From the NCBI GenBank assembly GCA_002077065.1, contig NAJO01000018.1:868001-932000 (forward strand): 64,000 bases of DNA, given 5' to 3'. The notes under the pieces were generated by a model. It was not told the DNA's origin and did no database searches. It saw only the letters and a program-made list of their open reading frames with translations. This document shows positions 20,789 through 30,983 of this stretch, piece after piece (position 1 is the first letter of the stretch; every line of letters begins with the position of its first letter). Made by a program: the position numbers and the translations under genes. The stretch comes from Cryoendolithus antarcticus (lineage: Eukaryota > Ascomycota > Dothideomycetes > Cladosporiales > Cladosporiaceae).

Positions 20789-22101
20789 ATGGCACCAAGC
20801 GCCATCATCCCAGGATGCGTCGACGTTGTCCCCTAAAAGAAGGACACGTTGGGTCTTCCAGGACCTGCTCATGCCAGGCTGGAGAAGGCTGGAGTCGATC
20901 TGAGCAAGGGCTATCCAGTGAGTTGTGCATGAGTCTGATGTTCATCCCATCGCTTATGCCGAAGCGAGTATCGTCCAGCTCGCCCACTATACCTTCAAGA
21001 TGTCTGCGCTCTCCGTGACTACGACCGCGAGTATACTGATGCTGGCACACGAGCAGACCCGAAGAAGCAAGCACTGTTCTCGGCAGCTAAGGAAGTCAAG
21101 CACCTGACCGCGCACGTTGGCACTGAGATCGTTGGCTTGCAGCTCAAAACCCTCACAGACCAGCAGAAGGACGAGCTGGCCTTGTTGATTGGAGAGCGGA
21201 GTGTAGTCTTCTTCCGAGATCAAGATTTGAGTACGTGTAATCGATGAGCTACAGCGTCAGCAGCTTCGCTCTCTTAAAGACTTGAGCCCGAACACTGACA
21301 CTGCCAGGTCCTAAGAAGCAGCTTGAGCTTGGTGAGTACTGGGGTGAGATCGAGGTGCATCCTCAAGTCCCGCATGTGCCAGGTCTACCAGGCACCAGCG
21401 TGATCTGGCCGGACATCTTCAAGGCCGACTTTGGCGCAAGCTTTCGGAAGCCAGTAGGTATTCAGAACCGGCATACGGTTTTGGTGCACGAGAGGCACTC
21501 AGCAGGCATCACGCATCTGCACAATGACACTGTGCCTACTATTGGTGGCGATACCTTGTGGTCCAGTGGCTATTCTGCGTACGAGGTGGGTCTCTGCACA
21601 GGTCTATAAGATGACTCAATGGCTGACAATTGCCAGAAACTATCGCCCGAGTTCAGGAAGATCATCGATAGTCGTAGCGCAGTATTTCGTACCGCACACG
21701 CTTACATCGATCGCGAGAATCCCAACGCTGGTCCAAAGTACATCGAGCACACGCATCCGATCGTACGGGTGCATCCCGCAACAGGCTGGAAGAGTCTGTT
21801 CGTCAATCGTGCCATGACTGATCGCATTGTCGGCCACGACAAAGCAGAGAGCGATGTGATTCTGGGATACCTCTTCAAGGTGTATGAGTCCAATGTTGAC
21901 ATCCAGGTGCGCTTCAAGTGGACGCCCGGCTCCAGCGCTCTGTGGGACAACAGGGTTACGATGCACAATGCCTCGTACGACTATGGCGGACTCGAAACAA
22001 GGCACGGCACGCGTGTGTTCAGCTTGGCCGAGAAGCCATTGTTCAAGGCAGATGCGCCGAACAGACGTCAGGCTCTCGGTCTTGCGGGAGAAAATGACTG
22101 A
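20789..22101 (+). pseudogene. TauD-type alpha-ketoglutarate-dependent dioxygenase with early stop and altered metal site
   Basis: Exons 20789-20917, 20969-21230, 21308-21585 and 21637-22101 give a 378-codon frame. Introns are 51, 77 and 51 nt. Fungal TauD-like sulfonate/taurine dioxygenase blocks are clear: LTAHVGTEIVGLQL, RSVVFFRDQDL, HPQVPHVPGLPG, ITHLHNDTVPTIGGDTLW, VRVHPATGWKSLFVN and LWDNRVTMHNASYDY. Such enzymes release sulfite from sulfonates using Fe(II), oxygen and 2-oxoglutarate. Codon 16 is TAA (20834-20836), and no later in-frame ATG lies in exon 1. The family metal motif His-x-Asp reads His-Thr-Val at 21472-21480, so one of the three iron ligands is missing. The distal His (TMHNAS) and the 2-oxoglutarate-binding Arg region (RHGTRV) remain. 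I interpret it as a decaying gene. Confidence 0.84.
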
Positions 22102-22981
22102 GGGAAATTGTACTTCTCCGTGATAGCGAATGTCCCATTCGCATAAATCAGGAGTTTCGCCAGCGTATCGCGGGTAGAGGCTAGTCAGGCGAGTCGCCTG
22201 TAAGGATAACCGGTGCCTAATCGTACGCGCAAACGTCGCGATCTCATTGCTTCATAAATCAGACCTTTGCACTATAGCGTTCGATGTCGCCGTACCTACG
22301 CTCTCTCGAAAGTCTGAAGTTCTCTCGTGCAGCTATCGACTGTACTCCAGTACAAAGAGTTCGGTTCAGCACCGTAGGAAAATGTGCACACTCGTGGCCG
22401 AGCAACGTTGCTTTTCGTTGATGGCTTAGCAGCAGAAACAGGAGAGCGGCGCAGTCGACCACTGCAGATGAGACCGTCACCCCTTAGAAGAGCGAAGGTT
22501 GCAACAATCGTCTGCTCAGCAGTCAGTCGGGAACTGACCATCACTCATCGTGTGAGTCTGGGCAGCCTTGCTAGTGTATACGGGGCGCCTCGGACTCGCG
22601 GCAATACAATATTAGAGGATGTTATGTAGAGAGCAGAGTGATGAAAGTTGGCCGACTATATTCACTCTGGGCCAGCCGACTTCCACTAGCGCCCGTTCTG
22701 CTGTTGCGAATCAGAGTGCATTGCCAGTCGAGCGAGATTTGCACATGCCGCTTCGCACCACGGGCGCATGTCAACGCTCACCAGGACGCTTCCACGAATG
22801 AGATGAGCAGTGCAGCCCTAAAGGTCGTGGCGCAGCGGTGAAAGCGACATACTAGACGTTGAGTTCATCTCTTACCTTCCCTTCCAATCTGCGTGTTCTC
22901 ATCCATCCTCTCCCTGCCCCGTACATCACAAGAGCCAGACAGATCACGTCCTCTGAGCGTAGCACTTCAAGGTCTGCGAGC
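22102..22981. other. Intergenic, no supported gene
   Basis: About 880 bp between the dioxygenase relic and the acetyltransferase. Only short motif-free frames are present. The 100 bp before 22982 is pyrimidine-rich, as is common near fungal transcription starts. Confidence 0.45.
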
Positions 22982-23668
22982 ATGGCAGCAAAGCACAAGG
23001 ACGAGAAGCAGATTGAGCTGGCCAAGAAGCTCAATCATGTCCCATGGTCGGACGAGTACGAGAAGATGATATCAGGCATGCTTTACAATTCATTCGTCCC
23101 AGAACTCTCAGCAGCTCGCTTCAAGGCCCGGAGATGGTGCCACGAGTACAATACTACATTCCCGGACAATCCCGACGCAGACTTTGACAGTCTGCTGAAG
23201 AGCCGCATGGCGGAGCTCCGGAAGCTACTCGGCCACGTGGAGGGCGAGGAGGTCTTCATTGAACCTCCCTTCCGCGTGGACTACGGCTGCAACATTAGCC
23301 TGGGAGCGCGCTTCTATGCCAACTTCAACCTTACCATACTGGATTGCGGACTGGTGGCGATCGGTAAGAATGTGATGTTTGGACCGAATGTAAGCATCTT
23401 CGCTGCGACGCACGAGGTGGAAGTCCAGAGTCGAAGGGATAACGTTGAGTACGCGAAGCCGGTCGTTATTGGGGATGACTGTTGGGTTGGTGGCCACGCC
23501 GTGATCATGCCTGGAGTCACTGTAGGGAAAGGCTGCACAATTGGCGCGTCAAGCGTGGTTACTCATGACATTCCGGACTGGAGCGTCGCTATGGGAGTGC
23601 CCGCAAGAGTCGTGAAGCAAGTCGCGCCCATCAAAGATGAGGAATCGAGGTATGAGACCGGTGGTTGA
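22982..23668 (+). CDS. Maltose/galactoside O-acetyltransferase-like (hexapeptide repeat) protein
   Basis: This single-exon gene encodes 228 residues from the ATG at 22982; the upstream open frame lacks an ATG. The N-terminal maltose-acetyltransferase block (YEKMISGMLYNSFVPEL) is followed by a left-handed beta-helix with hexapeptide repeats: VDYGCNISLGARFYANFNL, DCGLVAIGKNVMFGPNV, VVIGDDCWVGGHAVIMPGVT and GCTIGASSVVTHDIP. The active-site His is probably in FAATHEVE, and AMGVPARVVK is the usual C-terminal acetyl-CoA-site motif. The enzyme transfers acetyl from acetyl-CoA to a hydroxyl of a sugar or similar substrate, which is not known here. It is probably cytosolic, since no signal peptide is seen. 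The gene appears intact and borders the repeat array. Confidence 0.9.
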   Translation: MAAKHKDEKQIELAKKLNHVPWSDEYEKMISGMLYNSFVPELSAARFKARRWCHEYNTTFPDNPDADFDSLLKSRMAELRKLLGHVEGEEVFIEPPFRVDYGCNISLGARFYANFNLTILDCGLVAIGKNVMFGPNVSIFAATHEVEVQSRRDNVEYAKPVVIGDDCWVGGHAVIMPGVTVGKGCTIGASSVVTHDIPDWSVAMGVPARVVKQVAPIKDEESRYETGG

Positions 23669-24035
23669 TGCGATTTGTTGCTACGTGCGAAGGGACAGCT
23701 TCCACTATTATCCTACCGATTGCGAAAGAGCCCATGCGGCATGCAGAGACCTGCGAAGAGGTAGTACAAGTCGCATTCAGCATCAGCTTGGCTTCTGTTC
23801 GACTCGCGCCCAGCGTTCTTTCCATCAAAGCTTCTTCCATGCATTTGTTCTTCGCGTTGTCCCTCTCAACTCACATTCGGAAGCGCGTCCTCAAAGATCT
23901 CGCAACGCTTTCTAGGTGCACTGTAAATGGGCTGCCAACTCTGAAACCCCTATCCTCCCTTCCAGGATCGACCGCACTGTCGTCACCGGAGATTGGTCGG
24001 TACACTTCTGTGGAGTGGCAAAGAGGACCTCGATC
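23669..24035. other. Flank of the repeat array
   Basis: About 370 bp between the acetyltransferase stop and the first clear array unit. A possible degenerate half-unit with CCTCCCTTCCAGG lies near 23954-23966. No gene is supported. Confidence 0.4.
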
Positions 24036-27000
24036 CTGCGCCATCTGGAGGGACCAACGCAGCATCTCGATGATCATGGCATGCTCTATCGCCTTGAAGG
24101 ATGATCCCTCTATTTCGTCCGCCTTCAGTCTCGTTACCTCACGTGGAAGCTATGACTACGTTCCATGTTCCGGCGGCGAAGACGAGCTCAGTTTCCGACT
24201 CTCTGGAGGGACCAGCACGGAAGCTTAGCAACTCGAGGCCTTTCTGCAGCCGCAGACTATCATCCCTCTGTTTTAGTCGCGCGTGACTGGGTCACGATGC
24301 CATCGACTCTCGGTCAGTGAAGATCTTTGTGACGACTACGACCTCAATGCTGAACGATCTGGAGGGATCATCGTTACACACTAGCGACCGACGTTGGCTC
24401 TACAGCCCCGAACGAAAGCCCCTCTGTTCTGCTCTTGCGTATCTTCGCTAGATGTTGTTCACTCTGGGCCGAGTGTAGCCCTAGACAAGGAAGATGACCT
24501 CAAATCTGAATCATCTGGAGGGACTAACGTCACCTATCAGCGATCAACTGCCACGCTACAGCCTGGATTCATGATCCGTCCATTTCCTCCGCTTTCGATC
24601 TCGTCGTCGTAACTGAAAAGACGCTTGTATGCGAGGCTTTGAGAGCAACGACATCCACCTAAACTCTTGATCATGTGGTGGGAGTGAGGTCAAATACCAG
24701 CGACTGAAGTCTCCTCGACAGCCTCGAATGACGCTCCCTCTATGTCCTCCGCCTCCGACCTCACCGTGGCTCCCTGACACGGCGCATTCATTTGGGGCCT
24801 CGAGTCCAAATGATAGACCTCAAATCTCAACCCTCTGGAGGGATCAATGTGCGAATGCTCAAGATTAGATGTTCCTCTAGAGCGTCGAAGAATGATCCCT
24901 CTATTTCACTCGCATCTGGCTTCATCGTCGCGCCCGGCTGTGCGGAGGAGTAGCGACGATAAGGTAAAATGCTGATCATCTGGAGGGATTAGTATCGTCG
25001 TCCGTCGAGCCCGGAGGGCTCCTATACCTCGGACAATTATCCCTCTGTTTGATCCAGGTGTGTTGTTGCCGCCTCGACTACCAAAATCTGCTTTCCAAGT
25101 ATAGGCGTTAACGCGGCGAATGCTTGCTCATCTGAAGGGCTTACCATCGTCTCATGGCTGACAGTCATGGTACTCGTGCCCTGTAGCACGACTTGGTCGC
25201 TCGACAAGAAATAGACCCCATCGCACCGTCGCACAATTGGCCTTATTCCCCCAAGGGTGACGACGAGAGCCTTCTTGAGCTACCTGAAGTGACAATAATG
25301 GCATTGAAGATTTCTACCCGGGCTATAGGAGGATCTGACACACTCCCTCTATTTGGTTCAGGTCTGGTTTCGTCGCCGCCGGCGCGCAAAATGACATACG
25401 CTGGGGGGCGAAGACTCGGGCAAAAGCTCAATCATCTGCAGGGCTCATGGTTGCAATGAAAGCAAATAGCTGGATTGCCATGGAAGTTGCAATTTTTCCT
25501 TTACTTCCTCCGGGTGCGACCTCATTGCCTTCACCGCTTCATATTGTCGACGCTCCGCGGGCGACGGGGAGGTTAACCTGGATAATCTGGAGGAATCATG
25601 GTAGCAATGAGAGAAGATGGTTGTGCCATCAAGGATACAGCAACGACCCCTTTGTTTCGTTTAGGTCTAGTCTAGCCTCATCGCCTTCGCCACTCGATCT
25701 TACCCACCTCTCGCTGGCGACCGCGAGGTCAACCTTCAGCTCTCTGGAGGGATCATGACATTGATAGGATAAGGAACCCTGATAAACGGACCTCTAGCGA
25801 TGAACCCTCTGTTCCGTGCCGGTCTGACCTCATCACCTCTACCAGTCGATTTAAACTGACCTCGGACGAGCGACGGCGAGGTTGACCTTATACCTTTTGG
25901 GGGGATTATGACGGGAACGAAACCAGACATCCGATCTGTCGGGAATGGTGCAGTAGTCCCTCTGTTCCGTCTGGAATTGATCTCACGGCCTCTATCGCTC
26001 GATCTTACCGAGACGCACTTGTGGCGAGCGACGGCCAGGTCATAATCCTTCATTTTGAAGGGACCATGACGGCAGTAGGACCTCACATTCGAATAGTTCA
26101 AGATGTAGCGATGATCCCTCTATTTCATCGAGCGTAAACTCGCTGGCTACCCTGCGGAAGAAGATTTACTACCTACACATCTACGCAAAGACGACCGCAG
26201 TCCACGATCATCTGGAGGGATCATCACTGTTACCGAAGCAGTGTAGTCGCCTACTAGTCCTGCCAGGATGATCCCTTCAGATTCGCCACATGCTGTCGTC
26301 TTGCGTAGTCGCACCGAAGAAATACTTCAATCGACCAACTCTGTGGCGAAGGCAGCGTACCTGAATTCTTTAGAGGGATCATCACGGAACCCGAGCAAGG
26401 GACACAGTGTTCTACACAATACATAGTCCCTCTAGATTAGCCGCAAGACGCTGCTTTGTACGATCGGACCGTAGACGGACTTCAACAGGCCCCCTCGACG
26501 ACGGCGACAGCGTATCCAGACGATCTAGAGGGATCATAACGGCATCCCCATGATAAGATAGCGCTCTTCACGCATGGATAACGGTCCTTCCAGATCGCTT
26601 GACTCCGACGTCGCTGTCCTCGCCACTGAGATGTGTACAGCCCTCCGAAGCTGCGACAAGACCGTGGCCCAACAATCTGGAGGGACCATCGTATCCTGAA
26701 GATCGTTGCGACGTGTTCTGCACACATAAGCGACAATCCCTCCAGATCGCCGAAGTTTACGCTCGATCCCATCACCGCCGAAATGCATGTAGCCTCTCGA
26801 CAAGACGACAATAGCATGTCCCGATCGTCTAGAGGGACCATTATGGCTTCCGAAATAGAAGGTAATGCGTTCCATGCGCAATACATCATCCCTCCAGATC
26901 GCTGGAGTATGACCTCGCTGTCCCTACCGCGGACTTGTGTGTAGCCCCTCGAAGCGACGGCAGCACCATTTCATGGCCATCCGGAGGGATCTTCATGGCA

Positions 27001-27062
27001 TTAGAATCGCAGATGCGGGTTCTTGAAGCGCAAGGGCTGGTCCCTTCAGATGAATGAAGCGG
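24036..27062. repeat. Regular tandem array of about 20 diverged 154-bp units, each with an inverted GAGGG/CCCTC pair
   Basis: The left core (consensus CATCTGGAGGGATCAT) is centred near 24050, 24208, 24364, 24520, 24680, 24840, 24985, 25137, 25289, 25441, 25592, 25749, 25902, 26060, 26217, 26375, 26530, 26682, 26834 and 26985. Steps are 145-160 bp, mean about 154.5. The inverse core (ATGATCCCTCTATTT, later ATCCCTCCAGATCG) follows 58 bp after the left core, centre to centre, in nearly every unit. Cores are degraded in some units (near 24680, 25289, 25441), and the unit at 25137 lacks its partner at the expected place. Sequence between cores is strongly diverged, with loose traces of GACCTCAA before the left core and GACCTC-TCGTCGC after the right one. 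No long open frame spans several units. Function is unknown; binding sites, structured RNA or chromatin organisation are possible. Confidence 0.9.
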
Positions 27063-27399
27063 TGGTGCCATGTCGAAGCCACATTATTAATTGCCGAAGC
27101 CAGCCCTCGCCACAGGCGGCAACGGCATCTTGCGGTCAAATGGGCGGCTCATCACGTTACTGGTATCGAGACGACATGCGCGCTGTCATTACGGCAGGGT
27201 CGCCGAGGGATATGCGTCACAATCTATGGGAAGTGCACCACCCCAAGATCACAGGCATCTGATCAGGCACAGGAGATCGGTATACTGCTTCTATAGGTTC
27301 TGAGGTACCGTCCTGGCCATACGCAGTAAATACATCGCTAGCCAGATTCAGACAGAGGCGCCCTTTCGTCGTCTATCGTATAGGCTTGCGCCAGACTAT
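27063..27399. other. Right flank of the array
   Basis: About 340 bp between the last clear unit and the stop codon of the rhodopsin-like gene. I cannot find further GAGGG/CCCTC pairs at the expected positions. No gene is supported. Confidence 0.4.
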
Positions 27400-29675
27400 C
27401 TAAAATGCGGGCATCGTATCCACACTATCAGGTCTATACACGTCGCTCCTCCAGTCACTCGCCATGCTCTGCGTGTTCAGTCTCGGGGGCGGCATCTCAG
27501 CCGGCCAATCCATGTAATCCGAGTCCCTCGCCGGTGCCAATCGAGGGAACGGGTGCCGTGGCTGCAGTGTGGGTGCCACGCCACAGCCTTGTGATGCTAT
27601 AGGCGAGATACGTCGAGCTGGTTGTGATGCAGCATTGCGTGAAGGGAGTATCGAGGAGGGGTCGTATTCATCCGCCATCACGTCGCCGACAACCGGTGAT
27701 TCTGGCTCAGTCTCGATCATGCTTGGGGCGCGGAGGAAGGTTTGAGGACTCATGGTGTCTCTGTCTGGGCTTTCGTCTTGTCGAGGTTGGGTATTTCGGT
27801 CCTTCCATGTGCTCGATCCATGCTGCAAATTTGGTGGTCGGCTTCGGCTGCTGCGAGGGTTCTTCCAATTGCGGTCTTCCGCGCTTGGAGATCTGGCTGG
27901 GCGAGGCGGTGGGTTTTGGCGGACAGGATCTGGGACACCGATCGCGGAGTCGAGTGCCATGGCTTCCCGCTTAGCAGGTCTAGAGGCCTTGCCGGCAAGT
28001 GGTGGAGGTGATCGGCCGGTAGACGGAGCGCGCTCACGCCGTCGTCGCTCATTAGATGGCTGCTGAGCGTTGGGCATAACACCAGGTGGCGGTAATGTAG
28101 GTGTCGCCGCTCGCTTATCCTCCCAGTAGATCTTGCCCTTCCTTACACTGCCTCGTTGCGTGAAATCGGGGAATGGTTCCTCTTCTGTAGTGACCGTAGC
28201 AGTCTTTATCGGTCTCTCCTCCTCCTTGATCTCCGTCATTGGCCATGCGCCCGCTGGTGTGGGATTGAAAGCAGCGCCTCGGTCTTGAAAGCTTAGATCA
28301 GAACGCCGTCGTGCCAGACGTGAGGAGATCTTCCGGCTGACGCATTGGGATGTCGTATCTGTGGAGCTAAGCTGTGAGTGCTTCTGACGACTACCGCCAG
28401 TCCCTGAGCCGAGCGCGCGTCGAGTGTTATCGAGACAGCACCGAAATATCGGTCGGACTGTAGCCAGAGAAGCCGCGATGATCGCGATGCCTGCTTCGGC
28501 GATGGACCATAGAGTGATCGTGACACCGGTCTCGAAGAAGTTGGTGACATAGCTGAGGTCCTTGATATACTTCAACCGAAGCAGAGACACTACGCCACCG
28601 ATACTGCCCAGTGCCACCACGCCGTACGCGCTGATCTTTGCGCGCTTCCGCATGCTGGCCTTTCGGATCAGAAAGATGGGCAGAATGACCATGACGAGAT
28701 CCGATACAGCGTTGATGACGCCTGCCGTCATATTGACGGGCAGGAGTGTGTTAGGCGACCCTCCGCACTTCCCAGCCAGGGCATTGCGAAGGAAGTACTT
28801 GGGGTTCCCGCACTGGGAAATTGTCAGTACCCGCGCACTTCCCTACTAACGGATGGAGGTGAACTCACCTGGAATATAGCTGCGAAGAAGTAGTATGTGC
28901 CGTAGATGGTCGAGATAGTGAGTGTGACCCAGACCGTCCACCTCTGCCACTTCTCGATCGCGATGCGCAGGTAGAAGATGCCGAGAGAGATCTTGACTAT
29001 TACCATGGTGCTCGCATAGAGTGCGAATGTGGTGATCATGTACTGCATGCATGTCAGCGCCCGAGCCCGAGTTCACAGTCCGACACCCACGCTCCTTCCT
29101 AGAGTCTGGAAAGGTTTGTGCTACCAGCACGCACACCTCGGCAGTCCTGCTGAGTCCTGCCACCCGAGGAGAATGCATCATCTACACGAACCCTGGTAGG
29201 TTGCGCCTCATGCCTCTGCGTAATGTGTCGATCGACCAGTTATTCGTGCAGATGCGTCTAGCAGTGCTCTAGGAAGACGACATCTGTTTTGGAGAGACTC
29301 CTCGGACGTAAGGAAGAGCGGAGGTAGGGAGACTTACAGTCACGATCGTAGAGATAGTCGCTGGCGTGTTCTGAAGTATCTCTGGACTCCCGAAGCCCAT
29401 GTCCGATAAGAGAATGTTGAAGGAGCAATACAAGGTGAAGGATGCCTTGAAATAAAGTCAGCTTCGTGTGTCGGACCATGGCGCGCATAGGAAGCACTCA
29501 CAGCTGCCAGTAGAAGCACTGCATCATCCCACCCGTAGCTCTTGACCATAAATGCGCGCATCCAGGTCCGCAGGGACACGCCCAGCCATGCTACGCCCAG
29601 GAAGGCGATTGCCACAACGAAGATCTGGTTGCCACGGTTTACAGACGTTTTGTGATCATCTCCAGAGGTCGACAT
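27400..29675 (-). CDS. Fungal rhodopsin-domain (PTH11-like) integral membrane protein
   Basis: Four exons, 29675-29502, 29445-29338, 29042-28869 and 28812-27400, encode about 622 residues. Introns are 56, 295 and 56 nt. Seven membrane segments fill the first half: IFVVAIAFLGVAWLGVSLR, DDAVLLLAAASFTLYCSF, MITTFALYASTMVIVKISLG with FYLRIA, VWVTLTISTIYGTYYFFAA, INAVSDLVMVILPIFLI, KISAYGVVALGSIGGVVSLL and TLWSIAEAGIAIIAASLA. The DxVMVILPIFLI stretch and the WSIAE-x-GIAI-IAASLA motif are typical of the rhodopsin-like domain of PTH11-related proteins, proposed surface-sensing receptors. The second half is a long Pro/Ser/Arg-rich cytoplasmic tail with many RxxS sites. The ligand is unknown. The 295-nt intron is long for this window, so a small extra exon is possible. 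Confidence 0.87.
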
Positions 29676-30983
29676 GGTCGAGAGCGCCCTTTGTGAGTGC
29701 TCGGTTGAGCGATATTGTAACTGTACTCCCGGGGATGTTCGAGATTGAAGTCGGTTCACCTGTCGTGACAGCCTCCAGACGGCAGCGCTACTCAGTTATC
29801 CCGCCAGCAGGACATAGAGGCCGTTACATAATGGTACCTGCGCATGACGAAAGTGAGAAAGCTAGAAGGATACTGGTAAAACGACACGAAACGGTCGAAC
29901 GATAACCGAACAGCAGGAAAGGCTGAGTAGAGAAAGAGACGCAGACCTACCACCTTGGATCCGAAAGAGGGCGATCCTGCAACGAGCTGCCAAGTTGCAA
30001 TGGCTATGCGAAGCTAATCAGCATGAGTCGCAAGCAGTGACTAGACCGATTGCGATCCAGATGTGGGCGAGGAGGATCGCCGAAACGCATGGCAGCAGGG
30101 CACTGAACGCAAAACGGCTGTGCAGATCATGCGAGGCATTCGAATTGATTGTTTCATGCAGAGTACGGAGAAGGTTTCTGGCATCCTGACTCGGACACAC
30201 TGAGCTCCCAAGGCGATCTCTTAGTGAAATCGGAACAGAGCTCCAAGTCGCTCTGTTCAAGCAGCATATCGAGGTGCTGGTATGTGAGTCCCCTCGCTGA
30301 TGCCCAATATCCGCGGCCGCTGCAGCGTAAGCGCCAGTAGCGGAAGGATTGTCAATTTCAATGACCTCGGAACCAGATTTGACGCACTCCCGCCAAGCGC
30401 TGTTCCTGCAGCTCAAGTCGAGAAAGTTCCGATACGAGCATATAGAAGCGCACAGATGTTTGCAGTAGAACGCAGCGCACACGCCGGGGATGAGTCAACC
30501 GGAGTGCGATGCCTGGTAGCCGATGCAGGAGTTGTCGTCCACGGGCCGAGCTATGTGACAGCAGGACCTGGAAGAGCTCGTTTCATCAGGTGCCTGAGTC
30601 TGCGATGACGGCGGCTGCATGCACGGTAATATGAAAGCGATAATTGAAGCGGCACTTTTCGTGCTCGTGCCGGTGCTGTTCTCCTTGGCATACCATTCTC
30701 TCTAAGTTGGGAGAGGAGGACAGCCGTTGTCATCATCTGTCACACCATGTGACGCAACGAGATGGCGTGTTGCTGTGCACGATTCATGGAGTCTTCCAAG
30801 CGAGAAGTTTGGACGTGTCTCACATCGACAAGAAAAGGGCCGCGGCATAACCCGCTCCTAGATTGAGTTCGGCGCACGTTGCACAGCAGGGTATGGGGAA
30901 GTCAATCTGCATGTGAACTTCCGTTGTGTACCCGGCCTGGTGACCTACATGTGCTGACGTGCCGCGAACTGTACAATGCGAAC
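29676..30983. other. Divergent intergenic region, no supported gene
   Basis: About 1.3 kb between the rhodopsin-like gene and APC10. Several frames of 60-150 codons exist on both strands, but none shows a family motif or convincing splice structure. Confidence 0.45.

Noticed and set aside
23665..24228. 187-codon plus-strand frame at the left edge of the array
   Set aside because: It overlaps the acetyltransferase 3' end and the first array units, has no motif, and is probably fortuitous.
26482..26889. Overlapping 115-135 codon minus-strand frames in the array
   Set aside because: They read through several array units, have low-complexity composition and no domain.
7272..27000. A complete Starship element led by the recombinase
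   Set aside because: Downstream genes are ordinary conserved genes (VHS-GAT, choline kinase), no element ends or cargo are visible, and the enzyme is broken.
24036..27062. CRISPR-like array or coding repeat
   Set aside because: This is a eukaryotic context, the cores are short and inverted rather than identical direct repeats, spacers are not unique fixed-length inserts, and no frame stays open across units.
30018..30482. 154-codon minus-strand frame
   Set aside because: No domain, Cys/Ser-rich composition typical of non-coding frames, and no splice or promoter support.
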